Part shown: piece by piece, positions 12,713-22,713 of the stretch
Layout: every line of letters starts with the position of its first letter
How positions within the stretch are numbered: position 1 is the stretch's first letter
From: Areca catechu
Lineage: Eukaryota; Streptophyta; Magnoliopsida; Arecales; Arecaceae
DNA length: 64,000 nt
Assembly: GCA_021397845.1 (NCBI GenBank)
Contig: CM038052.1
Location: forward strand, 168,508,182 to 168,572,181
Direction: 5' to 3'
The notes under the pieces: generated by a model
Databases searched by the model: none
Seen by the model: only the letters and a program-made list of their open reading frames with translations
What the model was told of the DNA's origin: nothing
Translations under genes and position numbers: made by a program

Positions 12713-13429
12713 ATCTACTGTATTTTTTCTTTTTTCAGCTATCTGTAATATCCTCCTTTTGGATGAGGTTTTTGATCCTCGAAATAAATGACTAATTTCC
12801 TTCAAACTAGTCTCTTTTGGGCTGATTCTTTCTGGTTGATGGGTAAGCCGAAGACTATTCAATTTGAGATTGATGTTGAAGACAAATTTCGAAGTAAGAT
12901 CGAAATGCCACTGCCGATGATTGACCTCGATTAGATTAGGCCGACATCAGTTATCCATCGTAATTATTCCTTCTATCTTGGATTGGATGTGGCAGATAGG
13001 TGTCATTTTTCCATTGGCCATTGATTGAGGAACATTGAGCATAATTTTCATTGCCCATGTCGAGTGCATGGATATTTGAACAGTCACGTCCCTGCACATC
13101 CTGGGTGCTGCCATATCTTCCCTTTTTGAGAGAAGGCCATTAATGTTGTAACCGTCCGAGGGAGATCATTCTGGATTCCCAGCACCGACAGTCTCCATCC
13201 CCGAGAGCAGTTATTGACGATCACACCGTTCCCAGGCTTCCACCTGGGTTTCGAGGCATCGTTTCAACACGTGGCACCGTTTGGCATGTCTGAGGAAAGG
13301 TGTGGAGCACGTTTTCCTGTGGCCGTTTGTGGGTGTAAGATCCTTTTAAATAGAACCCTGTCTTTCCCTGTCGTAAGTCATTGGAATTTCAGACTCCCAT
13401 TTTGAAAATTTCCCTCCTTTCCTCAGCAC
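12713..13429 (+). promoter_or_regulatory. Spacer with candidate antisense-ORF promoter
   Basis: This spacer carries no coding signal. TTTTAAATAG at 13344-13353 is TATA-like and is followed about 90 bp later by the third antisense-ORF fragment. Its setting (CAACGG-type and GTGGC motifs, then a TATA-like box, then a pyrimidine-rich leader) loosely resembles the region 8280-8770 ahead of copy 1. The promoter role is inferred from position only. Confidence 0.3.
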
Positions 13430-13998
13430 ACCAACCAATGAAGTTTAGCATTTTCGATCTTCGGAAAGCGGCTATGAAGAGGGCCTTTAGCACTTGAATA
13501 GAGGGTGAGCCTAGTTCAAAGGCTCCCCGAGAGGCAACAATGACGACCCGCAGGGGGTCATTACTCGCTTGGAGAAGAAGATCCGGGTCTTGGAGGCCCA
13601 TCTGGAGGAGGCCAGGGCTCGAGTCGAGGTAGCCGCTGCAGAGGCGGAGGAGGCTAGGAAGAAGGTGGCTAAGGCCATCTCGAATTTTAAGGCATCTTCT
13701 GCCATAAGGATGAAGTCGCCGAGCGTTCCTAGATTCATACCACCGGGGGTTCCGAGAGCACCGGGACAAGGCTGTCAAGTTCTTCAATCTAAAGGACTTG
13801 AAAAATATAGGCCTTCTATCCCCTTCCCTGGTCATGATTTGACTCCGACTTTGAAGAAGAGTCATAGTCAAAATCAGAAAGGAACTCCGAAGCCTCTCCA
13901 TCCTCCTTTTAGGGCTTCGACCCCCCCGTCGACATGGAAAAGGGCCGACAGGTGGTCTCTAGATCTGCTTTTCCATTATCTGCACTATTTTTTTTTAT
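13430..13998 (+). pseudogene. Antisense ORF fragment, copy 3
   Basis: A third, shorter copy of the coiled-coil tail. Around 13569-13700 the frame reads EKKIRVLEAHLEEARARVEV then AEEARKKVAKAISNFKASS, closely matching KEKVARAITDFKKSSQ of copy 1. After 13710 the frame is lost, but KAVKFFNLKDLKNIG-like and acidic remnants are visible in other frames. The domain head and linker are missing, as if deletion brought the upstream promoter region next to the tail. Confidence 0.5.
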
Positions 13999-14216
13999 AA
14001 GATTGTAAGAATGAAATGAAGAAATCAATTTCTTCTCACTTCTTTCTTTCTCTATGAATGGTATATCTTAAGGTACTACGAAATGTAGACCTTGTGATAT
14101 AATGAAAGTGTAGATTTTACAGAGCTATTAGGGATCTGAAGAGGGGATGGGATCGATTAAGCCATCTCACCAAATGTTTGCTGCTGACAGGGTGAGTGAT
14201 GTAGATTTACTTCAAT

Positions 14217-14480
14217 ACATTTTTGGATTTACCATAGGATAGGACGTCTAAGCCATCCCTGTGCATCCCTGTCATGATTAAGGTAGGCTGTTCAGGCCTG
14301 TCTCGGCACGTCTTCGGATTTACCATAGGGTACGTTATACAAACCATCCTTGCACCTTCTTTGATTTAAGGTAGGCTGATTAGGCCCGCCCCGGCACATT
14401 TTCGGATTTACCGTAGGGTAGGTTACATGAACCATCCCTGTGCCTTTGATTATTTTGGTAGCCTGATTGGGCCATCCGTC
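14217..14480. repeat. Three tandem units of 88-91 bp
   Basis: Three units start at 14217, 14308 and 14396, each opening with TTCGGATTTACC(A/G)TAGG or a near match and ending with GGTAG(G)CTGATTAGGCC-like sequence. They lie between the integrase stop and the antisense ORF fragments, in the non-coding part of the Tat-type element. Confidence 0.75.
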
Positions 14481-14578
14481 GCGCTCGTCGGGCATACCGA
14501 TAAGGTGAGTGGATCAGTCTCTCTTTTGCGCTTCTGGTCGATTCTTTCGATCGGACCATTGAAACCGTTGTCATTGTG

Positions 14579-15730
14579 CTAGTACAACGGGTTGTTTAGA
14601 GTTGAACAGATTTTCATGAAAGATACTGGGATATGTTTATTTATAGTAGTTGCGAAGATTGCGTACATTCCATGGCTGAGACAGGACTTTACCATCCAAG
14701 GTTTTGAGTCGATACGTTTCTGGACGTAGACTTCTTCAACTTGGTATGGTCCTTCCCAGTTGAGAGAAAGCTTGCTTTGCTCCGTTGGCCTGGATACTTT
14801 AATTCTTCTCAGCACCATGTCCCCCGTATGGAAAATATGCTCCTTTACTCTGAAGTTGTAATATTTGGTGACTTTTTGTTGATATGTCGCCATTTTCATT
14901 TGGGCCTGGAGCCTGGTACTCGATAGTAGATCCAGGTCAACTCTTCTACGATCAGAGTTTTCAGGCTCTTCATACTTGTCGATTCTCAGAGATTGGAGGG
15001 AGACTTCGATAGGGAGGATGGCTTTGGTACCGTACGCCATGTTGAATGGAGATTCGTCAGTAGCCGTTCTCGAGGTTGTCCTATATGCCCAGAGAACGGA
15101 GGTCAGCTCTTCTGCCTAAAGTCCTTTGGTAGCATTCAACCTTGTCTTCATGCCATGAAGAATGGTCCAATTAGTCATTTGGCTTCTCCATTAGACTGCG
15201 GATGGCGACGAAAGTCAGCCTATGTTGCACATGGTATCGAGCACAGAAGTCTTTAAACTTCGGATTATCGAACTGCCTCCCGTTGTCGATGATAATTGCA
15301 TGTGGAATCTCAAACCGATATATGATGAAATTCCTGACAAAATTCTTGACTTTGCCCTCCATGATGTGAGCTAGTGGTTCGGCTTCCACCCATTTAGTAA
15401 AGTAGTTGATTGCCAAAAGGAGGAACTTCCTCTGCCCGGACACCGGTGGAAATGGGCCAAGATATCCATGCCCCATTGGACGAAGGGCCAGGATGCTGTC
15501 AGCTGGGTCAAATGACTCGCTGGTTGTCTCTGTATGTTGGCATACCTCTGGCATTGATCACATCTCCATACAAAGTTGGCTGAATCTTTTTGAATGGAGG
15601 GCCAATAGTATCCCTGGCGTATTATTTGTATGCCAAAGACCTGCCCCCTAGGTGATCACCACATATTCCTTCATGGATCTCTCTCAAAGCATAGTCAGCA
15701 TCTGATGGTCCCAAGAATTTCAGCAGAGGC
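14579..15730 (-). pseudogene. Integrase region of Tat-type element
   Basis: Integrase inserts the element cDNA into the genome. On the minus strand, from 15730 downward, a zinc-binding HHCC head is visible (HEGICGDHLGG, then WRCDQCQRYAN), then the catalytic core with WGMDILG (first Asp), INYFTKWVEAEPLA, IIDNGRQFDN (second Asp) and MEKPND (Glu), and a C-terminal part with MAYGTKAILPIEV, YQQKVTKYYN, GDMVLRR and LNWEGPYQV. A frameshift falls between WGMDILG and PFPPV, and others separate the core from the tail, so it cannot yield one protein. It ends at the stop near 14579. Confidence 0.85.
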
Positions 15731-15899
15731 TGAGAGTGATCTTTTGTAGAGGGTTCCGTCTAAGATGACATATTGGAAAGCCATCCAGCGGATCTTTTGG
15801 CCTCTGCTTTGACTTCTGGCAATACACCCTCATTTAAGAACTTGAGGATGGGATCCATCCAACTTGATTCAGTCTCGATTTGGTACATCTCCAAAGTTT

Positions 15900-16360
15900 C
15901 TTCAACTATATTTGGGTTTCGAGGTGTTCGATAAAGGTGCGACCAAGGAATTCCGGGGTGGTGGTAGCAAGACTAGATAATGCATCTGCCCGGAAGTTCT
16001 CTGATCGAGAAACATGAATGATTTTGAAGAACTCCAGTTGAGAAGATAGGGCTTGTACTTTTTCCAAGTACTATACCATGGTGGGATCTCTAGCTTCATA
16101 TTCTCCTTTGACCTGGCTCACCACCAATTGGGAATCCGAAAAGGCCTGGAGTCTCTAAACTCCTAAGCCCTTGGCGATCCGAAGTCCTCAAGTAGGGCTT
16201 CATATTCGGCCTGGTTATTCGAAGCGCGGAAGGAAAATTGGAGTGCGTACTCCATCGTATGCCCATCTGGTTCAGTCAGTATGAGACCAGCTCCACACCC
16301 AGCGGAGTTGGAGGCTCTATCTACATGGAGCACCCAAACAGACTCCATGTCCTTTGAAAT
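15900..16360 (-). pseudogene. Archaeal-type RNase H domain of Tat-type element
   Basis: A second RNase H lies between the RT-linked RNase H and integrase. It shows WVLHVDRASN (usually DGAS in this family, here DRAS), GCGAGLILTEPDG, and NNQAEYEALL with the catalytic Glu. Downstream frames on the minus strand continue the domain to about 15900 with breaks. Two RNase H domains in one pol are characteristic of Tat-lineage Ty3/gypsy elements, so this segment is the main reason for the lineage call. Confidence 0.8.
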
Positions 16361-16447
16361 TTCCTTTTATGTTGGATGTGCTTCATCTTCGAACTTCCAG
16401 GTGCATCCAACCAAGAAATCTGAGAGCACCTGGGCCTTCATAGCTGA

Positions 16448-17640
16448 TCAAGGCTGGAAACTAATATCGAACTCGCTTAGCTTCATAGCCCATTTGGCTA
16501 TTTTTCCTAAAGTATCAGGGCATCGGAGAACGGCCTTAAGAGGCTGATCAGTAAGCACCACGATGGCGTGGGCATGGAAGTAAGGCCATAGTCGCTTTGC
16601 CGCAATTATTAAAGAATAGATCAGCTTCTGAATTTTCGAATATCTCATTTCAGCATCGTGCAAGACTTTGCTGATGTAGTAAATCAGTTTGTGGGAGCCA
16701 TCTCCTTCTCTTTGACTGAGGACTGAACTGATTGCTTCGTCCGAAGCTAAAAGGTATAAGTAGAGTACTTCTCCCTCTTGAGTTTTAAAGAGTAGAGGTG
16801 GAGTCTCCAAGTACTTCTTCAGTTCTTCAAAAGCAGTATGGTAGTCTTCGATCCATTCAAAGTCTCGAGATTGCCGAAGTACTTTGAAGAAAGGGAGACA
16901 TTTCTTGGCTGACCGGGAGATGAATCTGCTTAAGGAAGCGATCCTTCCTATCATCTATTGTACTTTCTTCTTGCAAGATGGATGCCTCATATCTTTAGGG
17001 CCTGGATTTCTCAGGGTTTGCTTCAATTCCTCGTTTGGTAACGAGGAACCCAAGAACTTGCCTGAAGTTACCCCGGGCGCACTTCGTTGGATTTAACTTC
17101 ATGCGGTGGCGTCGCAGGGCACTAAACGATTCTTCCAGGTCTTTGATGTAATCTTTTTAAGGAGACTTTTGACGATCATGTCATCAACATAGACCTCCAT
17201 GTTTCTCTCCAATTGCTCCTTGAACACCTTTTGATCAATCTTTGGAATATCGCCCTAGCATTTTTGTGACCAAACGGCATCATTTTGTAGCAATATAGAC
17301 CTTTGTCTGTGATGAAGCCATCTTCTCTTCGTCCTGGGGATCCATTCGGATTTGATTGTATCCAAAGAAGGCATCCATGAAGCTTGCAGCTGGTGCCCAG
17401 CAGTGGCGTCGACCAGTTGGTCGATCTTTGGAAGAGGAAAGCTATCTTTTGGGCAAGCCTTATTGAGGTCTGTATAATCAATATAGATCCTCCACTTGCC
17501 ATTAGCTTTCTTCACCATACCGCATTGGCCAACTACTCAGGATAATGAGCTTCTCGAATGAATCCTGCCTTGAGGAGCTTGCTTACTTCTTCATCTATTA
17601 TCTTTTGTCTTTCGGGGGCGAAACTCCTTTTCTTTGCCAG
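16448..17640 (-). pseudogene. Reverse transcriptase and RNase H of Tat-type element
   Basis: Reading down from 17640, the RT head is RSFAPERQKIIDEEVSKLL, then KKANGKWRIYIDYTDLNKA, CPKDSFPLPKIDQLVDATAG, YCYKMMPFG and, at 17181-17195, the catalytic YVDDM. The connection and RNase H follow in one open frame (16448-16954): FEWIEDYHTAFEELKKYL, SVLSQREGD, YISKVLHDAEMRYSKIQKL and VVLTDQPLKAVL. This is the Ty3/gypsy form. At least two frameshifts (around 17060-17250) break RT, so the copy is inactive. Confidence 0.88.
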
Positions 17641-18059
17641 ACCGGCTTATATTCAGGAGCAACTTCCAGCTGATGAGTAATTACTTCGGCTGGAATCCTG
17701 ACAATTCAGCTGGAATCCTGGCATGTCCGAAGTCGACCAGGCGAAAACATCAGCATTACTTCTGAGAAAACATATCAGCTCCGCTTTGGTTTTCTCGTCA
17801 AGCATGCTTCCGATCTGCACGACCCTGGTGGGGTCCTCTTAGTCAGTGGTACTGAAATGGTTCTCTCCATGGGTTCACACAAGTCTGTGGTCGGGTCCCT
17901 CAGATCTAATTGTTCCCAAGTTGTAGGGTCGTTGGAGTGCCTGTCTTGAATCATAAGCACTGTCATGTGGTTCCTGATCTCCTTTGGCCTCTCCGATGCC
18001 ATCCTGGTGGGAAAACATACCAGGAGGTAGTAAGTTGACACTATGCCCTAATTTGTTCA

Positions 18060-18665
18060 GACGAGCCATCCCAGAATCACGTTATAGGCCGAAGGAGTTC
18101 AAACCACCGTGAAATTGATTGCAGTGTCTTTTGTCGGGTTTGGTGCCGAGGGTTACAGGCAGTATTATTTCTCCCTCGACATCAACCAGTTACCTTCGAA
18201 GCCAGTAAGTGGTATAGGAGATCTTTGTAATTGGTTTTTAGACAACACATCCGAGAGAATGCATCATAGATCAAACATCGGCTAAGCTTCCATTATCAAC
18301 CAAGATTGTTTTACATCATAATTGGCCACGATGGCCGAAATTACAACAGGATCATCATGCGAGAGTCGGACCCCCGCAAGGTCATCATCAGAGAAGAGAA
18401 TAGCATTGTTGTCCTTGAGCCGCTTCGGGGCATCGTCTTTGGCTCTTCTCCGTTGGTAGATCGATGTATCATCCCCACATCTCCATTGGTGGGCCTCTGA
18501 TTCGTAGTTCAGCCTCTCAGGGGCCCTCTGCGAAACTGTAGCTTCTGACCGAGGTCCTGGCGACCAAGTACCGCCCCAGATATCCTCTCTTGATAAGATC
18601 CTCTATAGCATCTCTCAACTGGATGCATTCTTTAGTATGATGGCGACCAACCAAGTGGTATGTTG
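18060..18665 (-). pseudogene. gag C-terminus/protease block, copy 1
   Basis: On the minus strand the frame gives AILFSDDDLAGVRLSHDDP, VVISAIVANYDVK and then a disrupted LVDNGS around 18270-18290, the aspartic protease site. Upstream of this (18430-18660) is gag C-terminal sequence corresponding to that at 19060-19290. The whole block matches 18690-19290 at an offset of about 631 bp, but with many substitutions. Confidence 0.65.
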
Positions 18666-18689
18666 ATACTATGGCTCTGAACTATTTAA

Positions 18690-19290
18690 TGCTGGACGCC
18701 CCAGATTGCATTATAAGCTGAAGATGTTCTGGCTACAATAAATTGATTGGAAGGGTCCTTTGAAATGGTTCGGACCCAAAAGTTACGGCAAGACCATTCA
18801 CCCCAACCCTACTTGATTTCCACCAAACTAGTTATTGGAATAATAAGGATCTTCGCAATTCACATCTAGACAATCCCATCTGAAGAAAAGCATCATACAA
18901 CAGCACATCAACTGAACTTCCATTATCAATCAATATTCTTTTTACATCAAATTTGGCAATTACCGCGAGACCACTACAGGGTCATCATGTGAAAGTTTGT
19001 ACACCTTGGACATCCTCATCGAAGAAAATGATGGAATTTTCCCTTTAAACCTCTTCGGGACACTTCTTCAGCTGTACGCCCGTGCCGATGACCGATGAAG
19101 CATCCCATGTCTCCACCAGTTGGCTTTTAGTGGGCAAATCAGCTTCATCGGATATTCTTGGAAGGGCATTGCTTCGGCTTGAGACTCTGGGCGGTTGACG
19201 TACTTTTCCAGATATCCTCCTTTTATCAAACCTCGATGGCATCCCGAAGTTGGAAGCATCTTCAGTGTTATGGCCATAATCTCGATGATA
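18690..19290 (-). pseudogene. gag C-terminus/protease block, copy 2
   Basis: On the minus strand the gag C-terminal part reads YCRYHRDYGHN, then LIKGGYLEKYVNRP, followed by IFFDEDVQGV, LSHDDPVVVS, AKFDVKRILIDNGSSVDVLL and DAFLQMGLS. The DNGSS is the likely protease site (DSG/DTG in most relatives). An extra base breaks the frame near 18965. Because gag-C plus protease occurs twice, the element cannot be a simple single copy. Confidence 0.7.
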
Positions 19291-20708
19291 TCGGCAGTAC
19301 TTGCTTTTGTCCCTTGCTTTTGCAGGTGTTTCACGGGACGTGGTCTTTGAAAATATTTGTTTTCACGGGACGTGGCCTTTGAAATATTATTGTTCTTTCT
19401 CAATTTCAGCAAAAATCTTCTTCCTAGGCAAGTTGAGGGGTGGGACGTCGAATCGATTGTTCTGCGGTCTGGACCTGGGCTGCGCCTCAGGCCAAAGCGT
19501 GGTTTAGGATATTGGGTGCGTTCGTTCTCTGGTACTTTTCTTCTTGGGAGGGAATCTCCCCTCCGCCAGTCTTCGGCTTGCCGCTTGCTCCTCAGCGACA
19601 GCAAATTTCTGAGCTCTTCCCAACAGCTCGGCATAGCTCATTGAAATCTTTTGTCCAAGAAAAAGTGAACCTGGACGATTCAAGCCTTTCTTCAAGGCAG
19701 ACATGGTCACATGCTCATTCAAGTTCGGATTTCCAGGGGTGCCGAATTGAAACGATGGACAAATCTTTTCAAACTTTCTCCTTCTTGTTGCTGGAGAAGA
19801 AACAAACTGTCAGTGTTGCGCGGCATCTTCTGGCACGTCCTGAAGTGCGAGACAAACTGCCGCTCTAACTCAGCGAAGGAATGAATTGAGTTCGGAGGCA
19901 GGCTCGAATACCATATTTGAGCGGATTTCTTCAAAGTGACAGGAAAAACAATGCAGTATAGAGTGTCGGTTGCTCCCTGCACCATCATATGCGCTTTGTA
20001 ACTCTCCAGATGGTCGAGGGGGTCTGAAGTCCCATCGTAGGCCTCCAATTATGGGATCTTGAAATGCCTAGGGATAACTTCATCCATAATTTCATCAGAA
20101 AAAGGGGGCAGAGAGTTGAAGGTCACAATCTCGTCGTTTCTTCTCAGTTATGAAATTCTTGCTATCTGTGCTTGCATAGCCTTAAACTTCTCCTGTACCT
20201 CATGATTGATCTCCTTTTGCCTTAAACTTTCTGGTACAAAACTTCTAGAAGAAACAGAGGGAGAACGACGAACCCTCTTCTTCTCACCACGATCTTCTAC
20301 TTGTCGATCTAGTGGAGAAGTGTAGTGGCCATGAGATGACCGGATATGTGAGAAGCTGGGGGTGATCTCTCGGTGTTGATCTTTCTCCTTCTCAGGTTGG
20401 TAGCTAGATTGTGGAATAGAGAGAGGGCCTTATTTTTGAGCTGCAGCTTCATGCAAGTGCTGTACCAACGCCGTCAAGGTCTCTACCTTGTTCACCAAAG
20501 TTTCGAATTGCTGCTTTTCCACCATTAGCATAGGAGGTTGTGATCCCTGAACTGTCGGAAGAGTGCTGACCGAAGGTCCGTTTGACGAAGGAGCCGGCTG
20601 CTCCTGACTCGTAGATGTGTTCTTGTTTTTCCCTTTTACCATTCTTGCCCAGCAGAAACTCTCCTTCAAAATAGAGGAATCAAACTCTTCCCCTACCTGG
20701 CACGCCAA
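19290..20708 (-). pseudogene. gag of Tat-type element, broken
   Basis: gag forms the virus-like particle. The N-terminal segment (20430-20708) probably starts at MVKGKNKNTSTS (ATG at 20642); the frame upstream of it merely reads through the primer-binding site. It ends in a coiled-coil FETLVNKVETLTALVQHLHE. After stops, the Retrotrans_gag core follows at 19719-20048: YDGTSDPLDHLESYKAHM, IWYSSLPPNSIHSFAELE, and LLQQQEGESLKRFVHRFN. A further piece (19504-19722) has MSALKKGLNRPGSLFLGQ. At least three stops or frameshifts separate these pieces. Confidence 0.85.
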
Positions 20709-20709
20709 T
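20690..20709 (-). other. Primer-binding site of Tat-type element
   Basis: Immediately inside the 5' LTR the minus strand reads ATTGGCGTGCCAGGTAGGGG. Nearly the same motif follows the 5' LTRs at 44012 and 48494. TGG at the start pairs with a tRNA CCA end; I do not assign the tRNA. Confidence 0.7.
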
Positions 20710-20950
20710 CTGTTGATGCTGAACCTCTGTCGACCGGATGGAGTGGTTCTTCCGTCGGATTGCCGTCAATCGGTACCTGCAAAACAGATCCCTGACCGGA
20801 GATTTTCTGGCGGGGGACACTCCGATGTCTAAGTTAGAAAGAGCTCATGCAGCAGCAGAATGGAGAGATCCTCAAGCATAGAGGGAAAAGAGAATTTGTA
20901 ATGCAAGAAAGAAAAAAAAATGAAGTCTCCCCTGAGTGTCCCCTCTTACC

Positions 20951-20960
20951 AGTATTTATA
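20951..20960 (-). promoter_or_regulatory. TATA box of the 5' LTR
   Basis: The minus strand reads TATAAATACT followed by GGTAAGAGGGGACACTC, identical in layout to the other LTR of the element. Transcription of the element would start a little downstream, toward 20711. Confidence 0.65.
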
Positions 20961-21288
20961 GGTTCCAACGTAACTACCTACGGTTATGGAAGTTAACGAA
21001 CGCAACCTTCTAATAATCGTAATTAGTGATTGTCGAAAAAATAGTTACACTCGGAGTTTACCCAATCTTGAGGATTTGGGGTGATTGCAACAACCAAAAC
21101 AGATTTCAACTGTTTGTTCAAGAAACTCACATGTCCAATGACCCTCCTTTTTTAAGCATAGATCCGAAGTGAGCTCTACATTCCCTTTAGTAGCGCTCCT
21201 GAAGGAAATGCTTAGTTTCACACTTTGGATTCTTCTGGATGTAAAAAAAGTAAACAATTACAGTAAACACTTACAGTAAACACTTATA

Positions 21289-21744
21289 ATCTTCGGATCA
21301 TATTGAAGGAATAAAGCCGAAGATATTCGCCTGTGAGGTCAAGTCTTCGGATCAAGATAATTGTACGAAGCCGAAGACATAGAGCAACAAACCTTGCTTA
21401 AAATCATAGATAAAGATGTTGGGTTAAGTCTTCGGATCAAGGTGGATGTACGAAGCCGAAGACAGTAAACAAACTTATCTCCTGGATCATAAATTGAGAT
21501 ACGAAACTATAGATATCAGGCATAGTCTTCGGATTGAGATAATAATACGAAGCCGAAGATCCAGAGTTAATAAGTTTATCTTCCAGAACAAGACATTCGA
21601 AGCCATATATATTACGCGTGGTCTTCGGACCGAGACAATAATACGAAGCCGAAGACTATAATCAAAAAATGTTAGCTTGGCTTATAACCATAAAAAATGT
21701 TATGCTAAGTCTTCGGATCAAAGTGGTGATACGAAGCCGAAGAT
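21289..21744. repeat. Six 36-bp palindromic repeats in LTR U3
   Basis: Six copies, each exactly 36 bp, occur at 21289-21324, 21343-21378, 21428-21463, 21525-21560, 21621-21656 and 21709-21744. Each has left arm GTCTTCGG (ATCTTCGG in the first), a variable centre, then ACGAAG (AAAG in the first) and right arm CCGAAGAC or CCGAAGAT. Start-to-start distances are 54, 85, 97, 96 and 88 bp, and spacers share little. Arms pair over 7-8 bp. Location in U3 upstream of the TATA box suggests enhancer-like or protein-binding sites. Confidence 0.9.
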
Positions 21745-21850
21745 CCTTTCCTTTGCCAGCCGACATGACCAATAAATCAAAAAAAATAATAAAATTGGTT
21801 CAGAGAGCGGTCCAATAATTAATTGAAATAAAAACCGGGATATCATAACA

Positions 21851-22713
21851 GGGAGCAAATATTGTTTTTTCCTTTCAGAAATTAATCTTTAAAGGAAGAA
21901 ATGTCTTTCTATGACATTTTTAGATGTAACGGGTAGGCCAGCACAATAAGATTTTGAGAATGCAAAAAACCAAATAGTCGAGAAATTACAGGATCCAACG
22001 AAAAAGAAATTTAAAACTTTGGACCAATTAAAAATGTCAGCGAACAACATAACTATTGAGATCATGGTGTCAAAAGGAAATAGGCATTTAGTACCGGGTG
22101 AGTATCAGGGTAAATGTTATTAAAATAAATTTCTACTAGAGTTGAATGGGCAAGCCAAGGAAAGAATCTGGCAATTGTGTGCTTATATACATGCCTAAAA
22201 TGACACCAAGCTAATTGCTAATAAATAAAGACAGGCACAACTGCCAGTTTGACATATGAAAAATACTTGAACGGAGCTAATTATTTTTCAATAAAATGTG
22301 CTCATTAACTGTGAAAGATGCTTAGCTAGAAAAGCATTCTAAATTGCAAATTAATACTGGGTTTTAGAAAACCATTATATTAATACTGTGCTGTTTAGAT
22401 CACCCAATGAAGGTCATATATGTTTCTCATGATTTTATATACATTCCAGATATGTAACCTGAACCCAGAAAAACCCCAATAAAAATCCATTATATTGCTT
22501 CGAGTATATTAGTAAAGGTGGTGGAAGAAACTGATCATCCAAAATTGAGGCTACTGCTTGTAAATAGTTTTGCATGTTAAGAGATCGATAATCTTCTCGG
22601 CAGTCGACATGCACATGGAACCAAATTATCAAATAATTATATTATAAAACACTCGGATTAGCATTGTATTGGCTTCTCTATTCACGACCCTGGACGGAAA
22701 CTATGTCTTGGAT
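21851..22713. other. Intergenic DNA, no gene seen
   Basis: No domain, splice pattern or clear repeat was recognised. Short open frames are not supported. Confidence 0.5.

Larger units (their letters stand above)
7298..21850 (-). mobile_element. Tat-type Ty3/gypsy LTR retrotransposon, mosaic and decayed
   Basis: Reading on the minus strand the order is LTR (20711-21850), PBS, gag, protease, RT-RNase H, a second archaeal-type RNase H, integrase, a 6-kb region with antisense (+ strand) ORFs, polypurine tract, LTR (7298-8154). Integrase after RT is the Ty3/gypsy order; the second RNase H and antisense extra ORFs between pol and the 3' LTR are known traits of the Tat lineage. All reading frames carry stops or frameshifts. 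The LTRs are 1140 and 857 bp, and the flanking pentamers TATGA (7293-7297) and GGGAG (21851-21855) do not match. It therefore looks like a recombinant or nested product of at least two relatives, not one clean insertion. Confidence 0.85.
20711..21850 (-). repeat. 5' LTR of the Tat-type element
   Basis: On the plus strand it starts TGTTGATG and ends ATCATAACA. The R/U5 part (20711-20960) matches the LTR at 7298 and the one at 26691. The U3 part holds a six-copy palindromic array (21289-21744). It is about 280 bp longer than the 7298 LTR, mostly in U3. Confidence 0.8.

Noticed and set aside
19440..19868. Plus-strand ORF of 142 codons
   Set aside because: Antisense shadow of gag; the minus strand shows the gag motifs.
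21289..21744. CRISPR array
   Set aside because: Repeat length (36 bp) and spacing look CRISPR-like, but the window is plant nuclear DNA, there are no cas genes, and the units lie in the U3 of an LTR with variable centres inside each repeat.
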